Shown: positions 16,810-27,342, counted from the first letter of the stretch. The stretch: 32,567 nt of DNA from Actinomycetes bacterium (GCA_025358125.1 JANYKS010000109.1:1-32567), one strand, 5' to 3'. Made by a program: numbers and translations. The notes: generated by a model from the sequence alone, not told the origin.

Positions 16810-16858
16810 CCGCTGCGACCACCCGCTGCGACCACACGCTGCGACCACCCGCTGCGCC
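16810..16858. repeat. 13-bp tandem repeat, about 3.8 copies
   Basis: CCGCTGCGACCAC at 16810 and 16823, ACGCTGCGACCAC at 16836, then a partial CCGCTGCGCC to 16858. Copies are nearly exact, suggesting recent slippage. It is non-coding as far as can be seen. Confidence 0.85.
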
Positions 16859-16860
16859 TT

Positions 16861-16885
16861 GGGCGCGCTGTGAGCGAGCGCGCCC
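16861..16885. terminator. GC-rich hairpin after the M18 aminopeptidase
   Basis: GGGCGCGCT at 16861-16869 pairs perfectly with AGCGCGCCC at 16877-16885 around a 7-nt loop. It lies about 110 nt after the aminopeptidase stop. It lacks a U-tract, so it may be a terminator or an extragenic palindrome; it partly overlaps the 17-bp repeat at 16885-16901. Confidence 0.5.
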
Positions 16886-16901
16886 GCGCAAATCGCGCCC
16901 G
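16885..16901 (+). repeat. 17-bp direct repeat, copy 1
   Basis: CGCGCAAATCGCGCCCG, identical to 17968-17984. The two copies bracket the AbiEi/DUF559-like gene. Confidence 0.85.
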
Positions 16902-16904
16902 TGT

Positions 16905-16946
16905 GACACCCGTGGTGGTGTCTGATCATGTCGGCGGTACCGTACC
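16905..16946 (+). promoter_or_regulatory. Operator-like palindromes and promoter of the AbiEi/DUF559-like gene
   Basis: GACACC-6 nt-GGTGTC (16905-16922) is a perfect inverted repeat. GGTAC-C-GTACC (16936-16946) is a second palindrome, and it contains TACCGT, a possible -10. The downstream protein has an N-terminal winged-helix region of the type that autoregulates in AbiEi antitoxins, so these may be its own operators. That link is inferred. Confidence 0.4.
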
Positions 16947-16980
16947 GACTGACTTCCCCCAAGGTGTTCGTTGTGCAGGT

Positions 16981-16986
16981 GGAGGT
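16981..16986 (+). promoter_or_regulatory. Ribosome binding site GGAGGT
   Basis: A perfect Shine-Dalgarno core 4 nt before the ATG at 16991. It favours this start over the in-frame ATG at 16928 and shows that this gene has a leader, unlike most others on the plus strand here. Confidence 0.6.
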
Positions 16987-16990
16987 CGAT

Positions 16991-17956
16991 ATGGCGCAAG
17001 ATTGGCGCAGCACGATGAACGATTGGCTGACGTCTCACTGCGGGGTCGTGTCAGCGCAGCTGTTGGAAGATTTCGGTTGTCCCCGCCGCCTGGCGTACAC
17101 GCTGGTCAGCCGTCAGGAGCTCGCCGTCGTGCAGCCGGGCATCTTCCGCAGCCCGCATTGGCCGCTGGGCGACGACCAGAAAATGGTTGCCGCCTGCATG
17201 CGCAATCCCAGCTGTCTCGTCGCGTTCACCGCTGCCGCCAAGTTGTGGAAGTTCCGAAACCTGCCGACCGACCCAGCGATTCATATCCTGTTGCCACACG
17301 GCTGTTCGCCTCAGTTGCGCCACGTTGTCGTCCACCGATGCCGGCGGATCGACGACATCGACATCGTGTCACGAGACGATGGCATCCGGCTGACGAGCCC
17401 CACGCGCACACTCTTCGACTGCGCCGACATCCTCGGCAAGACCGTGGCTGCGTCAGTGCTGGAGCAATTGATCAACGACAACCACGGCACATTCACGACC
17501 CACCTCGCCACGCTGACGCGGCTCGGTCGACCGCGGCGCCCGGGGTCAGCAACGATGGCAGCGGTCATCGGATCCCGGCCGGCGTGGCGCGCAGCGCTCC
17601 AGTCGGACCTTGAGTCCCGCGTGCTCAACGAGATCACACGTCAGGCGCTTCCCACTCCCGAGACCCAGTTTGCGTGCGTCCTCCCGGCCGGCGGTCTCAT
17701 CCGGCTCGACTTTGCATGGCCGGCCTTCCGGGTCGGCCTGGAGGTCGATCATCCGTTCTGGCACGCCGGCGCCGAGGAATCTCACCGCGACAAACATCGC
17801 GACCGCAAAATGACGACGGTCGGCTGGCGGATGGTCCGAATCACCGATCTCGATGTCGATGGCGGGTTGCCGGAGTCGATCGGCGATGTCGCCACGATCC
17901 TGCACCTCATCTCGCCCGCCGGCAGCCGCGCGAGGGCAGCATTGGGCGCGAGATGA
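16991..17956 (+). CDS. AbiEi-like winged-helix plus DUF559/Vsr-like nuclease-fold protein
   Basis: A 321-residue protein of a type frequent in Actinobacteria. The first 60 residues (GVVSAQLLEDFGCPRRLAY, VQPGIFR) match the winged-helix region of AbiEi-type antitoxins. The middle contains 'SPTRTLFDCAD', also typical of them. The C-terminus resembles a PD-(D/E)XK core as in DUF559 and Vsr: RLDFAWP (Asp), GLEVDHPFWH (Glu-x-Asp) and, after a basic stretch, GWRMVRIT. Catalytic-type residues appear present. No AbiEii toxin gene is next to it, so it is solitary; whether it acts in defence, repair or regulation is unknown. It is flanked by identical 17-bp repeats and has its own promoter-like palindromes and a Shine-Dalgarno. 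Confidence 0.8.
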   Translation: MAQDWRSTMNDWLTSHCGVVSAQLLEDFGCPRRLAYTLVSRQELAVVQPGIFRSPHWPLGDDQKMVAACMRNPSCLVAFTAAAKLWKFRNLPTDPAIHILLPHGCSPQLRHVVVHRCRRIDDIDIVSRDDGIRLTSPTRTLFDCADILGKTVAASVLEQLINDNHGTFTTHLATLTRLGRPRRPGSATMAAVIGSRPAWRAALQSDLESRVLNEITRQALPTPETQFACVLPAGGLIRLDFAWPAFRVGLEVDHPFWHAGAEESHRDKHRDRKMTTVGWRMVRITDLDVDGGLPESIGDVATILHLISPAGSRARAALGAR

Positions 17957-18167
17957 GCAGGCGCGGGCGCGCAAATCGCGCCCGACGACCGTCGAGCCAC
18001 CTGCCCGACGGCGGTCGAGCGACCGGCGCGTGCACGGGTCGCGCCACCGGTGGGTGCACGGGTTGGGCCAGGTCTCTGCCTGGATCCACCCCAACCGACA
18101 CAAGTGTGCGACCCAGAAACCGGCGAACTCATGGCGGGCCGTACCCGCGAGCCACTTCATCGACCCG
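17957..18167. other. Intergenic region with hairpin and short repeats
   Basis: 211 bp between the AbiEi/DUF559-like gene and the convergent plsC stop. It contains the perfect hairpin at 17964-17984 and two copies of GTGCACGGGT about 20 bp apart near 18032-18065. Reading frames cross it but none looks like a gene. Confidence 0.6.
17964..17984. terminator. Perfect GC hairpin containing 17-bp repeat copy 2
   Basis: CGGGCGCG, loop CAAAT, CGCGCCCG: a perfect 8-bp stem starting 8 nt after the stop of the AbiEi/DUF559-like gene. Positions 17968-17984 equal the repeat at 16885-16901. It could terminate transcription from either side or be a REP-like element. Confidence 0.6.
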
Positions 18168-18838
18168 TTAGCGGGAACCGACTTGGGCTTGGTCGAAGAG
18201 GCACTGCAGTTCATGGTGGAGAACTGCGGTCAGTCGTTTGACCTCGCTGCGCGGGGCGCGGCCGTTGTCGTTGACGACGGGGTGGATCGGCTTGCCGATG
18301 ATCACCCGGACCTTGCTCGGGTAGATGAACTTGGCGCCCTTGGGCATCACCCTCGCCGACCCGCCGATACCGACCGGAATGATCGGCACCTGACCGCGAG
18401 CGGCGACGTAGGCCGCGCCCTCGAACAAAGGCTGCACGATCGGGCCGGACTTGCGCTCGCCCTCGGGGAAGATGACGAGCGGCTCGCCGAGGCTGAGCAG
18501 GTGCAAGCATCGTTTGAGTGCTTCGATGTCTGTGGTTCCCCTGGTCACGGGGAAGCCGCCGACGGATGAGACGAACCAGCCAAGCATTCGGTTGTTCCAC
18601 ATCGAGTCCTTGGCCATGAACCGTAGTCGGCGGCGGGTGACCCCGGCCGCGATCGGCGTGTCGACATAGCTGCGGTGGACCGGAGCGAGCACGAACGCAC
18701 CCTTGGCCGGCACGTTCTCGCGACCCTCCACCGACATCCGGGTGATGACACGCACGAGCCCGCTGAGGACGAACTTCCACCACAGGTAGTTGGCCTTCCT
18801 CAGCACACTCTGCTTCGCGAAGTACGCCTTGTCCGCAC

Positions 18839-18842
<4 letters not shown>
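18168..18842 (-). CDS. plsC: 1-acyl-sn-glycerol-3-phosphate acyltransferase (PlsC family)
   Basis: A 224-residue membrane-associated acyltransferase that would add the second acyl chain to lysophosphatidic acid. The catalytic HX4D motif is HRSYVD near residue 56. The substrate motif FPEGERKSG (usual FPEGTRS) is near residue 125, and VPIIPVGIGG follows. An N-terminal hydrophobic stretch (YLWWKFVLSGLVRVI) probably sits in the membrane surface. The GTG at 18842 overlaps the cmk stop by 4 nt, fixing the start. The guaB1-cmk-plsC order ties it to nucleotide genes; cmk next to a plsC-like gene is a known bacterial arrangement, and CTP and phosphatidic acid both feed CDP-diacylglycerol. A related acyltransferase with another acceptor remains possible. 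Confidence 0.9.
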
Positions 18843-21752
<2,910 letters not shown>

Positions 21753-21756
<4 letters not shown>

Positions 21757-22691
21757 CCGGCGAAATCGGCGAGATCGACGAGACCGGCGAGATCGACGAA
21801 GGCGTCGCCGTTCTCCGCCGCGGCGGGCTCGTCGGAATGCCGACCGAGACGGTCTACGGCCTCGCCGGCGACGCGTCGAACGAGGCTGCTGTGCGAAGGA
21901 TCTTTTCCGTCAAGCGCCGCCCACCGGACCATCCCCTCATCGTGCACATCGCCGACCGCAGTCAGCTCGCCGGCTGGTCGGCGCATGTTCCGGCCTCTGC
22001 TGCGGTGCTCGCCGACGCGTGCTGGCCCGGCCCGCTGACTCTGCTCGTACCAAAGGCCGACCACGTTCTGGCGGCCGTCACCGGCGGGCGCGACACCGTT
22101 GGCATCCGGGTGCCAGCACATCCGGTTGCGACTGCGTTGCTGCAGTGCTTCGGTGGCGGACTCGCAGCGCCATCTGCGAACCGGTTCGGACAGGTGTCAC
22201 CGACGACTGCCGGCCACGTCCGCGACGACCTCGGCGGCGACGTCGATTTCGTGCTCGATGGTGGTGCGTGCCCGATCGGCGTCGAGTCGACCATCGTCGA
22301 TTGCACGACATCTCCGCCACAGATCCTGCGTCCTGGCGGCATTGCCGACGAAGAGATCTCACGCCTCCTCGACGGCGCCACCGAGGGCTCGAGCGGGCCG
22401 ACCAGGGCGAGCGGCATGCGGGCCTCGCACTACGCCCCGCGTGCCCGTGTCGAAATCTCCGAAACGGTCGCGGGCGCGACGATCCTCGCCGCCCAACTCG
22501 CGTCGGATGGCCTCGCCGTCGACGTGCTCGATCCGACGGCAGATCTCGTCGTCGCAGCTCAACAACTGTACGTCTGGCTGCGCGACGCGGACACGAGGGG
22601 CCTCGACGTGCTCGTCGCCGTACTCCCGCCGTCGTTCGGTCTCGGTCACGCGATCCGCGACCGGCTGCTCAAAGCCGCCGGCCGCGGTTGA
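21753..22691 (+). CDS. tsaC: L-threonylcarbamoyladenylate synthase (Sua5-type)
   Basis: Makes threonylcarbamoyl-AMP from threonine, bicarbonate and ATP for the t6A37 modification of ANN-decoding tRNAs. The YrdC domain has GMPTETVYGLAGDA, KRRPPDHPLIVHI (the KRx4HPL motif), WPGPLTLL and APSANRFGQVSPTTA. At 312 residues it has the extra C-terminal Sua5 domain (MRASHYAPRA linker), so it is Sua5-like rather than the short TsaC. The first 17 residues are an acidic repeat (GEIGEIDETGEIDEG) not seen in the family core. It converges on the GH63-like gene with a 6-bp gap. No tsaB, tsaD or tsaE is in view. Confidence 0.94.
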
Positions 22692-22697
22692 TGCCGA

Positions 22698-25376
22698 TCA
22701 GCTCGGCGTCGGGTTCCCGCGAGCCATCGCGGACGTGATGATCAGGTCGATGACGAGGCCCGTCCAACCCGTCTGGTGCGACGCGCCGAGGCCGGCGCCG
22801 GTATCGCCGTGGAAATACTCGTGGAACAGGATCAGGTCGTGCCACTTCGGATCCGTCTGCATCCGTTCGTAGATTCCCATGACCGGGCGGCGGCCGGCGG
22901 CATCGTTCACGAACAACGAGATCAGCCGGCGGCTGAGGTCGTCGGCGATGACGAGCAGGGATTGCTCCGTGCCGGATTCATCGTTCGGGTATTTGATCGT
23001 GAAGCCATCGCCGAGGGCTATCGCGTAGCGGCGCAGCGCCTCGATCACCATCGCGTTGACCGGCATCCATACCGGTCCGCGCCAGTTCGAGTTGCCACCG
23101 AACAGCTCGTTCGTCGACTCCCCCGGTTCATAGTCGACCACGGTCGTTCCGGACGCCAACGACAGCGTGAACGGATGCGCCTCGTGGCAACGCGAAAGGG
23201 ACCGCAATCCGTGCGGCGACAGGAACTCGGCGGGGTCGGCAACTGTCAGCATGATCCGCTTCAGCCGCTCGGGAGTCACGATCGACAGCAGCAGCGGCTC
23301 GTCGTCACTGCGCTTGGCCGCCTTGAGATGGCCGATGGACTCGGCGAATGCCGGTCGGTTGGCGATGAACCAATCCACACGTTTGCGAAAATCCGTGAGC
23401 GTCGAGAATACGGTCGGGTCGAGCACCGCCGAGGCGTAGAGCGGGATCAAACCGACCATCGAACGTACCCGTAGCGCCAGCACGTCTGCATCCGGCGAGG
23501 TGACGATGTCGTAGTAAAATCCGTCGGTCTCGTCCCACATCCCGGACGCGTTCATCGCAGTCGAGATGTACGCGAAATGCTCCAGGAACTTCGTCGCGAC
23601 ATCGGCGTAAACCGGATCGTCATTGGCCAGTGCGAGCGCGATCGACAACATGTTGGCGCAGTACATCGCCATCCACGCAGTGGCATCGGACTGCTCCAGG
23701 ATTCCAGGGATCGGCAACGGTCCGGAGCGGTCGAAAGCACCAATGTTGTCGAGACCGAGGAAACCACCCTCGAACACGTTGTTGTCGCCGTTGTCGGTGC
23801 GGTTCACCCACCATGTGAAATTGATCAGCAACTTATGAAAGATCCGCTCGAGGAACCCGCGGTCGGTGGAGCCGTCGATCTCGAACACCCGCAACGCCGC
23901 CCACGCGTGCACCGGTGGATTCATGTCGCCGTAGGACCACTCGTACGCCGGTAGCTGGCCGTTCGGGTGCATGAACCACTCGCGGCACAACAGGATCAGC
24001 TGATGTTTCGCGAACGGCGCGTCGATGTGGGCGAGCGCCACTGCCTGGAAGGCGAGGTCCCATGAGGCGAACCACGGAAACTCCCACGTATCCGGCATCG
24101 ACATCACGTCGGCCGCATTGAGGTGGCGCCATCGTCCGTTGCGCACGGCGGCGCGCCCACGGGCAGGCGGAGGTCGACTCGGATCGCCGGCGAGCCAGCG
24201 GGCGACGTCGACGTGGTACAACTGCTGGCCCCACACCATGCCGGCGCAGGCCTGGCGGAGCACGAGCGCCTCCTCCGTCGTCGCAGCCGGAGGCGTCAGC
24301 GCAGCGTAGAACTCGTCAGCGTCGGCCTTCCTCGCGGCCATCGCGTCATCGAAGGTGTCGGTCAGGTCCGCCGCGACCGCGTCGGCCGGCTGCATCCGCA
24401 ACCGGATCTCCGCCGTGGCTCCTGGCGCGACTGTCACCTTGTGATGGGCGCCAGCCTTGGTGCCGGTCAGGTCGGGATTGGTCAGCGGCAGCCCGTTCAC
24501 CACGGTGTCATTGATGGCATCCTTGGGGAACGAACCCGGCACCGGCTCGACGCCGAACAGCCGGCTCACGTTGGTCTCGTTGTCGCACACCAGCCAGGTT
24601 GCGGTCGAACCGACGCTCACCCGCATCGACGCGAGGCTGCCATGGTCGGTGAGCACGTCGTTGCCTTCGACGCGCAAGCTCGGTCGGCGCCGGTTGTCGC
24701 CCCACGACCAGTTGTTGCGGAACCACACGGTCGGCAGGACATGGAGTGTCGCCTCGTCGGGCCCGTTGTTGTGGACACTGATCCGCATGCACACGTCGTC
24801 TGGAGACGCCTTGGCGTAGTCAACCGTGATCGTCCAGTAGCGGTCGTCGTCGAACGCGTCAGTGTCGAGCAGTTCGAACTCCGGCTCGGCCTTGGTGCGT
24901 TTGGCGTTCTCCTCGATCAGTTGCTCGTACGGGAAAGCTCGCTGCGGATAGTGATAGCGCCACGACAGCCACGAATGCGTGGGCGTCGCGTCGGTGTACC
25001 ACCAGTACTCCTTGACGTCTTCACCATGATTGCCCTCGGCGTTCGTCAGCCCGAAGATCCGCTCCTTGAGGATCAGGTCCTGGCCGTTCCACAGCGCCAA
25101 CGCGAGGCACAACCGTTGCAAATTGTCGGAGACGCCGGCGAGGCCGTCCTCGCTCCACCGGTACGCACGTGAACGGGCATGGTCGTGCGGGAAGTAGGTC
25201 CAGGCTTCACCGTCGTCGCTGTAGTCCTCGCGGACGGTGCCCCAGGCCCTCTCGGCGAGATACGCGCCCCAGAGTTTCCACGGCCCTGGTAAAGACTCCG
25301 AACTCGTCGCCAGACGGGAGCCCTCTGCTGTCCTGGCCGTTGGCATCCCTGTCGTCGGCATCCCTGTTGTCGGCAT
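22698..25376 (-). CDS. GH63-like glucosidase (YMR196W-type)
   Basis: An 892-residue glycoside hydrolase resembling the long bacterial GH63/MGH1-like proteins related to yeast YMR196W. The N-terminal beta region has the family-typical YLAERAWGTVREDYS, AWTYFPHDHARSRAYRWSEDG and LKERIFGLTNAEGNHGED. The C-terminal (alpha/alpha)6 region has DTWEFPWFASWDLAFQ, ELFGGNSNWRGPVWMPVN and ILFHEYFHGDTGAG; acids in these blocks are likely catalytic, but I cannot assign them. No signal peptide is visible, so it probably acts in the cytoplasm on a glucose-containing solute or oligosaccharide. Glucose dehydrogenase and polyphosphate glucokinase lie next to it, fitting glucose release. The start is ambiguous, because a 15-bp repeat provides ATGs at 25376, 25361 and 25346. 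Confidence 0.85.
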   Translation of the reverse strand: MPTTGMPTTGMPTARTAEGSRLATSSESLPGPWKLWGAYLAERAWGTVREDYSDDGEAWTYFPHDHARSRAYRWSEDGLAGVSDNLQRLCLALALWNGQDLILKERIFGLTNAEGNHGEDVKEYWWYTDATPTHSWLSWRYHYPQRAFPYEQLIEENAKRTKAEPEFELLDTDAFDDDRYWTITVDYAKASPDDVCMRISVHNNGPDEATLHVLPTVWFRNNWSWGDNRRRPSLRVEGNDVLTDHGSLASMRVSVGSTATWLVCDNETNVSRLFGVEPVPGSFPKDAINDTVVNGLPLTNPDLTGTKAGAHHKVTVAPGATAEIRLRMQPADAVAADLTDTFDDAMAARKADADEFYAALTPPAATTEEALVLRQACAGMVWGQQLYHVDVARWLAGDPSRPPPARGRAAVRNGRWRHLNAADVMSMPDTWEFPWFASWDLAFQAVALAHIDAPFAKHQLILLCREWFMHPNGQLPAYEWSYGDMNPPVHAWAALRVFEIDGSTDRGFLERIFHKLLINFTWWVNRTDNGDNNVFEGGFLGLDNIGAFDRSGPLPIPGILEQSDATAWMAMYCANMLSIALALANDDPVYADVATKFLEHFAYISTAMNASGMWDETDGFYYDIVTSPDADVLALRVRSMVGLIPLYASAVLDPTVFSTLTDFRKRVDWFIANRPAFAESIGHLKAAKRSDDEPLLLSIVTPERLKRIMLTVADPAEFLSPHGLRSLSRCHEAHPFTLSLASGTTVVDYEPGESTNELFGGNSNWRGPVWMPVNAMVIEALRRYAIALGDGFTIKYPNDESGTEQSLLVIADDLSRRLISLFVNDAAGRRPVMGIYERMQTDPKWHDLILFHEYFHGDTGAGLGASHQTGWTGLVIDLIITSAMARGNPTPS
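25344..25376 (-). repeat. 15-bp repeat that triplicates the GH63-like start codon
   Basis: On the plus strand two 15-bp units beginning CATCCCTG (25344-25358 and 25359-25373, one mismatch) are followed by another CAT. On the coding strand this gives three in-frame ATGs, each beginning Met-Pro-Thr. Confidence 0.8.
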
Positions 25377-25386
25377 CGCGGGGCCG

Positions 25387-26433
25387 TCAGCTCGCGAATT
25401 CGATGATCGGCTTCACGTCGTTGGCCTCGCGTTGCAGGGCCGTCTGCCACTGATCGAGGGGAACGCGACGGGTAATCAGCCGACCGAGCCACGCCGGGTC
25501 GGCCGCCGCAAGCGCTGTCGCTCCCGTCTCGTAGTGGCGGCGATTGGCGTTGACGCTGCCGAACAGCACGTCGTTGCCGAGGACCATCTGGCGATTGGCG
25601 AGGCCGATGTCGAGCTGCACGGGCGTGCCTCTGGAAGAGACGCCGGTGAGGCAGACGATTCCGTCGGGTGCGGTGCTGCCCAGAATCTGCAGGATCAGCG
25701 CCGACACGCCGGTGCACTCTATCACGACGTCGGCGCGTCCAACGATGTCGTGAACCGAGCCGGCGTGATAGGTGGCGCCGAGATCGCTGACGAGCTGCGG
25801 CTTCGGGCCGTTCGTGACACGGTCGAAAACATGCACCTCATAGCCGCGCTGGCGGCCGAGCATCGCCGCGAGCAGACCGATCGGCCCGGCACCGGTGACG
25901 ACCACGACGCTGGGTTCCCAATGAGCCCGCCGACCGATCCGCTCGACGTGTTCCCACGCCTTGGCAACCACGCTCGTCGGTTCGAGCAGCACGCCGACCC
26001 GGTCGAGTGAGGCATCGAGCTTGACCGCGAACTCGGGCCGGATCCGGTAACGCTCGGAGGCGTAGCCGTGCCGTCCGTTGATACCGCGCTCGGTGTACTG
26101 GCCGTTGCGGCACATGTCCCACTCGCCGACCGCACAGTTCGGACACGGCACAGAGTCGGGGCGGCGCACGATGCCAACGACCAGATCGCCGGCGGCGAAT
26201 CCGCTCTCCATGGGCGCCTCGATGACGCGGCCAAGCGACTCGTGTCCGATGACGAGTCGCTCTGCGCCGTGTGGGGCGGTGCCGTAGAGACCGCCGACGA
26301 TCTCGATATCCGTTCCGCAGACGCCGATGGCCATCGTCTCGACGAGGACCGGTCCGTCATCGAGCGGGGGGTCGGGCATGTCGGTCAGTTGGGCAGAGTT
26401 GGCCTGGCCAGGCAGGACGGTGATCGCGCGCAT
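25387..26433 (-). CDS. Glucose 1-dehydrogenase-like zinc-dependent MDR protein
   Basis: A 348-residue medium-chain dehydrogenase of the glucose dehydrogenase type. GVCGTDIEIVGGLYG (C39) and VIGHESLG (H64, E65) are the catalytic zinc region; C97, C100 and C108 (CPNCAVGEWDMC) form a structural zinc site. VLLEPTSVVAKAWEH and WEPSVVVVTGAGPIGLLAA lead into the Rossmann fold, and the C-terminal GSVNANRRHYE is characteristic of glucose dehydrogenases. It would oxidise glucose, or a related aldose, to the lactone with NAD(P). The gene precedes the GH63-like gene by 10 nt and diverges from polyphosphate glucokinase. CAAGAT 6 nt before the ATG is a near-match to the leaderless pattern. Substrate assignment is by family and context. 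Confidence 0.85.
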   Translation of the reverse strand: MRAITVLPGQANSAQLTDMPDPPLDDGPVLVETMAIGVCGTDIEIVGGLYGTAPHGAERLVIGHESLGRVIEAPMESGFAAGDLVVGIVRRPDSVPCPNCAVGEWDMCRNGQYTERGINGRHGYASERYRIRPEFAVKLDASLDRVGVLLEPTSVVAKAWEHVERIGRRAHWEPSVVVVTGAGPIGLLAAMLGRQRGYEVHVFDRVTNGPKPQLVSDLGATYHAGSVHDIVGRADVVIECTGVSALILQILGSTAPDGIVCLTGVSSRGTPVQLDIGLANRQMVLGNDVLFGSVNANRRHYETGATALAAADPAWLGRLITRRVPLDQWQTALQREANDVKPIIEFAS

Positions 26434-26459
26434 GACATCATCTTGGCTCGCGCTGCACA

Positions 26460-26465
26460 TACCAT
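26460..26465 (+). promoter_or_regulatory. Candidate -10 (TACCAT) of the glucokinase gene
   Basis: TACCAT, 7 nt, then the ATG at 26473. It favours this start over the ATG at 26464, which overlaps the hexamer. The divergent dehydrogenase start is only 39 bp away. Confidence 0.55.
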
Positions 26466-26472
26466 GCCGGTC

Positions 26473-27240
26473 ATGGCGACAACTCGCACCCCCAAGAGCG
26501 CCAACACGCTCGCAATCGATATCGGCGGCACCGGCCTCAAGGCCTCCGTGCTCGATCAAGCCGGCACGATGATCTCTGACCGGGTGCGCGAGGAGACCAC
26601 ATATCCGATGACGCCAACGCACCTCGTCGATCGACTCGTCGCACTGACTGCACCGCTGCCGGCATACGACCGGGTTTCGGTCGGCTTCCCCGGCGTCGTG
26701 CGCCACGGAACGATCCTGTCCGCCCCCCATTTCGTCACGAAACGCGGGCCTGGTTCCAAGGCGGTCCCCGAACTCGTTGCGGCATGGACCGGGTTCGATC
26801 TCACCGGAGCGCTCGTCGCCCGGCTCGCCAAGCCGGTGAGGACGATCAACGACGCCGATCTTCAGGGTCTCGATGTCGTCGGCGGGTTCGGGGTGGAACT
26901 CGTTGTCACGCTCGGCACCGGCGTCGGCACGGCGATCTTCGTCGGGGGCAAGATCGGCCCGCGGGTCGAGCTCGCCCACCACGAGTTCCACGACGGTCAG
27001 AGCTACAACGACTACCTCGGCGACGCGGCCCGCAACCGGATCGGGAACAAGCGCTTCAACAAAAGGGTGCGTCGTCTCGTGATCGTGCTCGACGCGCTGT
27101 GCTTCTATGACCACCTGTACATCGGCGGGGGCAACGCTCGCCACATCACGGGCCGCCTGAACGACAACGTCACCATCATCGATCCGAACGCAGGCATCCT
27201 CGGCGGGCTCAAGCTCTGGGGGCTCGCCGATCCCGGCTGA
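26473..27240 (+). CDS. ppgK: Polyphosphate glucokinase (ROK family)
   Basis: Phosphorylates glucose with inorganic polyphosphate (often also ATP), giving glucose 6-phosphate. The 255 residues carry the ROK phosphate motif DIGGTGLKAS at 16-25, VGFPGVVRHG near 70, the catalytic Asp in TINDADLQG (126-131), LGTGVGTAIF, and VELAHHEF, where most ROK proteins have an ExGH. The short ROK form without a zinc Cys cluster and the GFPGVVRHG motif are typical of actinobacterial PPGK. It diverges from the glucose dehydrogenase, so the two glucose-consuming enzymes can be expressed from one intergenic control region. The start is set by TACCAT 7 nt upstream. The stop lies inside an 11-bp tandem repeat. Confidence 0.92.
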   Translation: MATTRTPKSANTLAIDIGGTGLKASVLDQAGTMISDRVREETTYPMTPTHLVDRLVALTAPLPAYDRVSVGFPGVVRHGTILSAPHFVTKRGPGSKAVPELVAAWTGFDLTGALVARLAKPVRTINDADLQGLDVVGGFGVELVVTLGTGVGTAIFVGGKIGPRVELAHHEFHDGQSYNDYLGDAARNRIGNKRFNKRVRRLVIVLDALCFYDHLYIGGGNARHITGRLNDNVTIIDPNAGILGGLKLWGLADPG

Positions 27241-27264
27241 TGCCCGGCTGATGCGCGGCTGAAG
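27232..27264. repeat. 11-bp tandem repeat, three copies, spanning the ppgK stop
   Basis: CCCGGCTGATG at 27232 and 27243, then CGCGGCTGAAG at 27254. The ppgK TGA is within the first copy. Confidence 0.85.
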
Positions 27265-27268
27265 TGTC

Positions 27269-27299
27269 GGCCTATCCGAACGCACCGGGCTGATCGAGG
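27269..27299 (-). pseudogene. Degenerate copy of the J-domain gene's 3' end
   Basis: 26 of 31 bases match 27434-27464, which is the true 3' end of the J-domain gene. On the minus strand the copy reads LDQPGAFG and a stop, against LNQPGVFG and a stop in the gene. No further similarity upstream was seen, so it is a short remnant rather than a gene. Confidence 0.6.
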
Positions 27300-27320
27300 C
27301 TGTCGTTCACCCTACGACAG
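27300..27320 (+). terminator. Possible terminator after ppgK
   Basis: CTGTCGT, 7-nt loop, ACGACAG: a perfect 7-bp stem 60 nt past the ppgK stop. It has no U-tract. Confidence 0.4.
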
Positions 27321-27342
27321 GCACGGACTGCCGTCGTCCGGG

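Larger units (their letters stand above)
16753..16990. other. Intergenic region rich in repeats and palindromes
   Basis: 238 bp without a convincing gene. From left to right it holds two copies of ACGGCCAGCCCGCT, a 13-bp tandem repeat, a strong GC hairpin, one copy of a 17-bp repeat shared with the far side of the next gene, and two short palindromes with a -10-like sequence and a Shine-Dalgarno for the gene at 16991. Confidence 0.7.

Noticed and set aside
16753..16990. CRISPR-like array
   Set aside because: The 13-bp units are directly adjacent with no spacers, and no cas genes are present.
16991..17956. A complete AbiE toxin-antitoxin pair
   Set aside because: No nucleotidyltransferase toxin (AbiEii) gene lies on either side; only the AbiEi-like half is present, in a different, nuclease-linked architecture.
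17546..18214. Minus-strand frame including a 'MKWLAGTARHEF' segment in the plsC-side gap
   Set aside because: Mostly antisense to the AbiEi/DUF559-like gene; no family resemblance and no start signal. Not called a gene.
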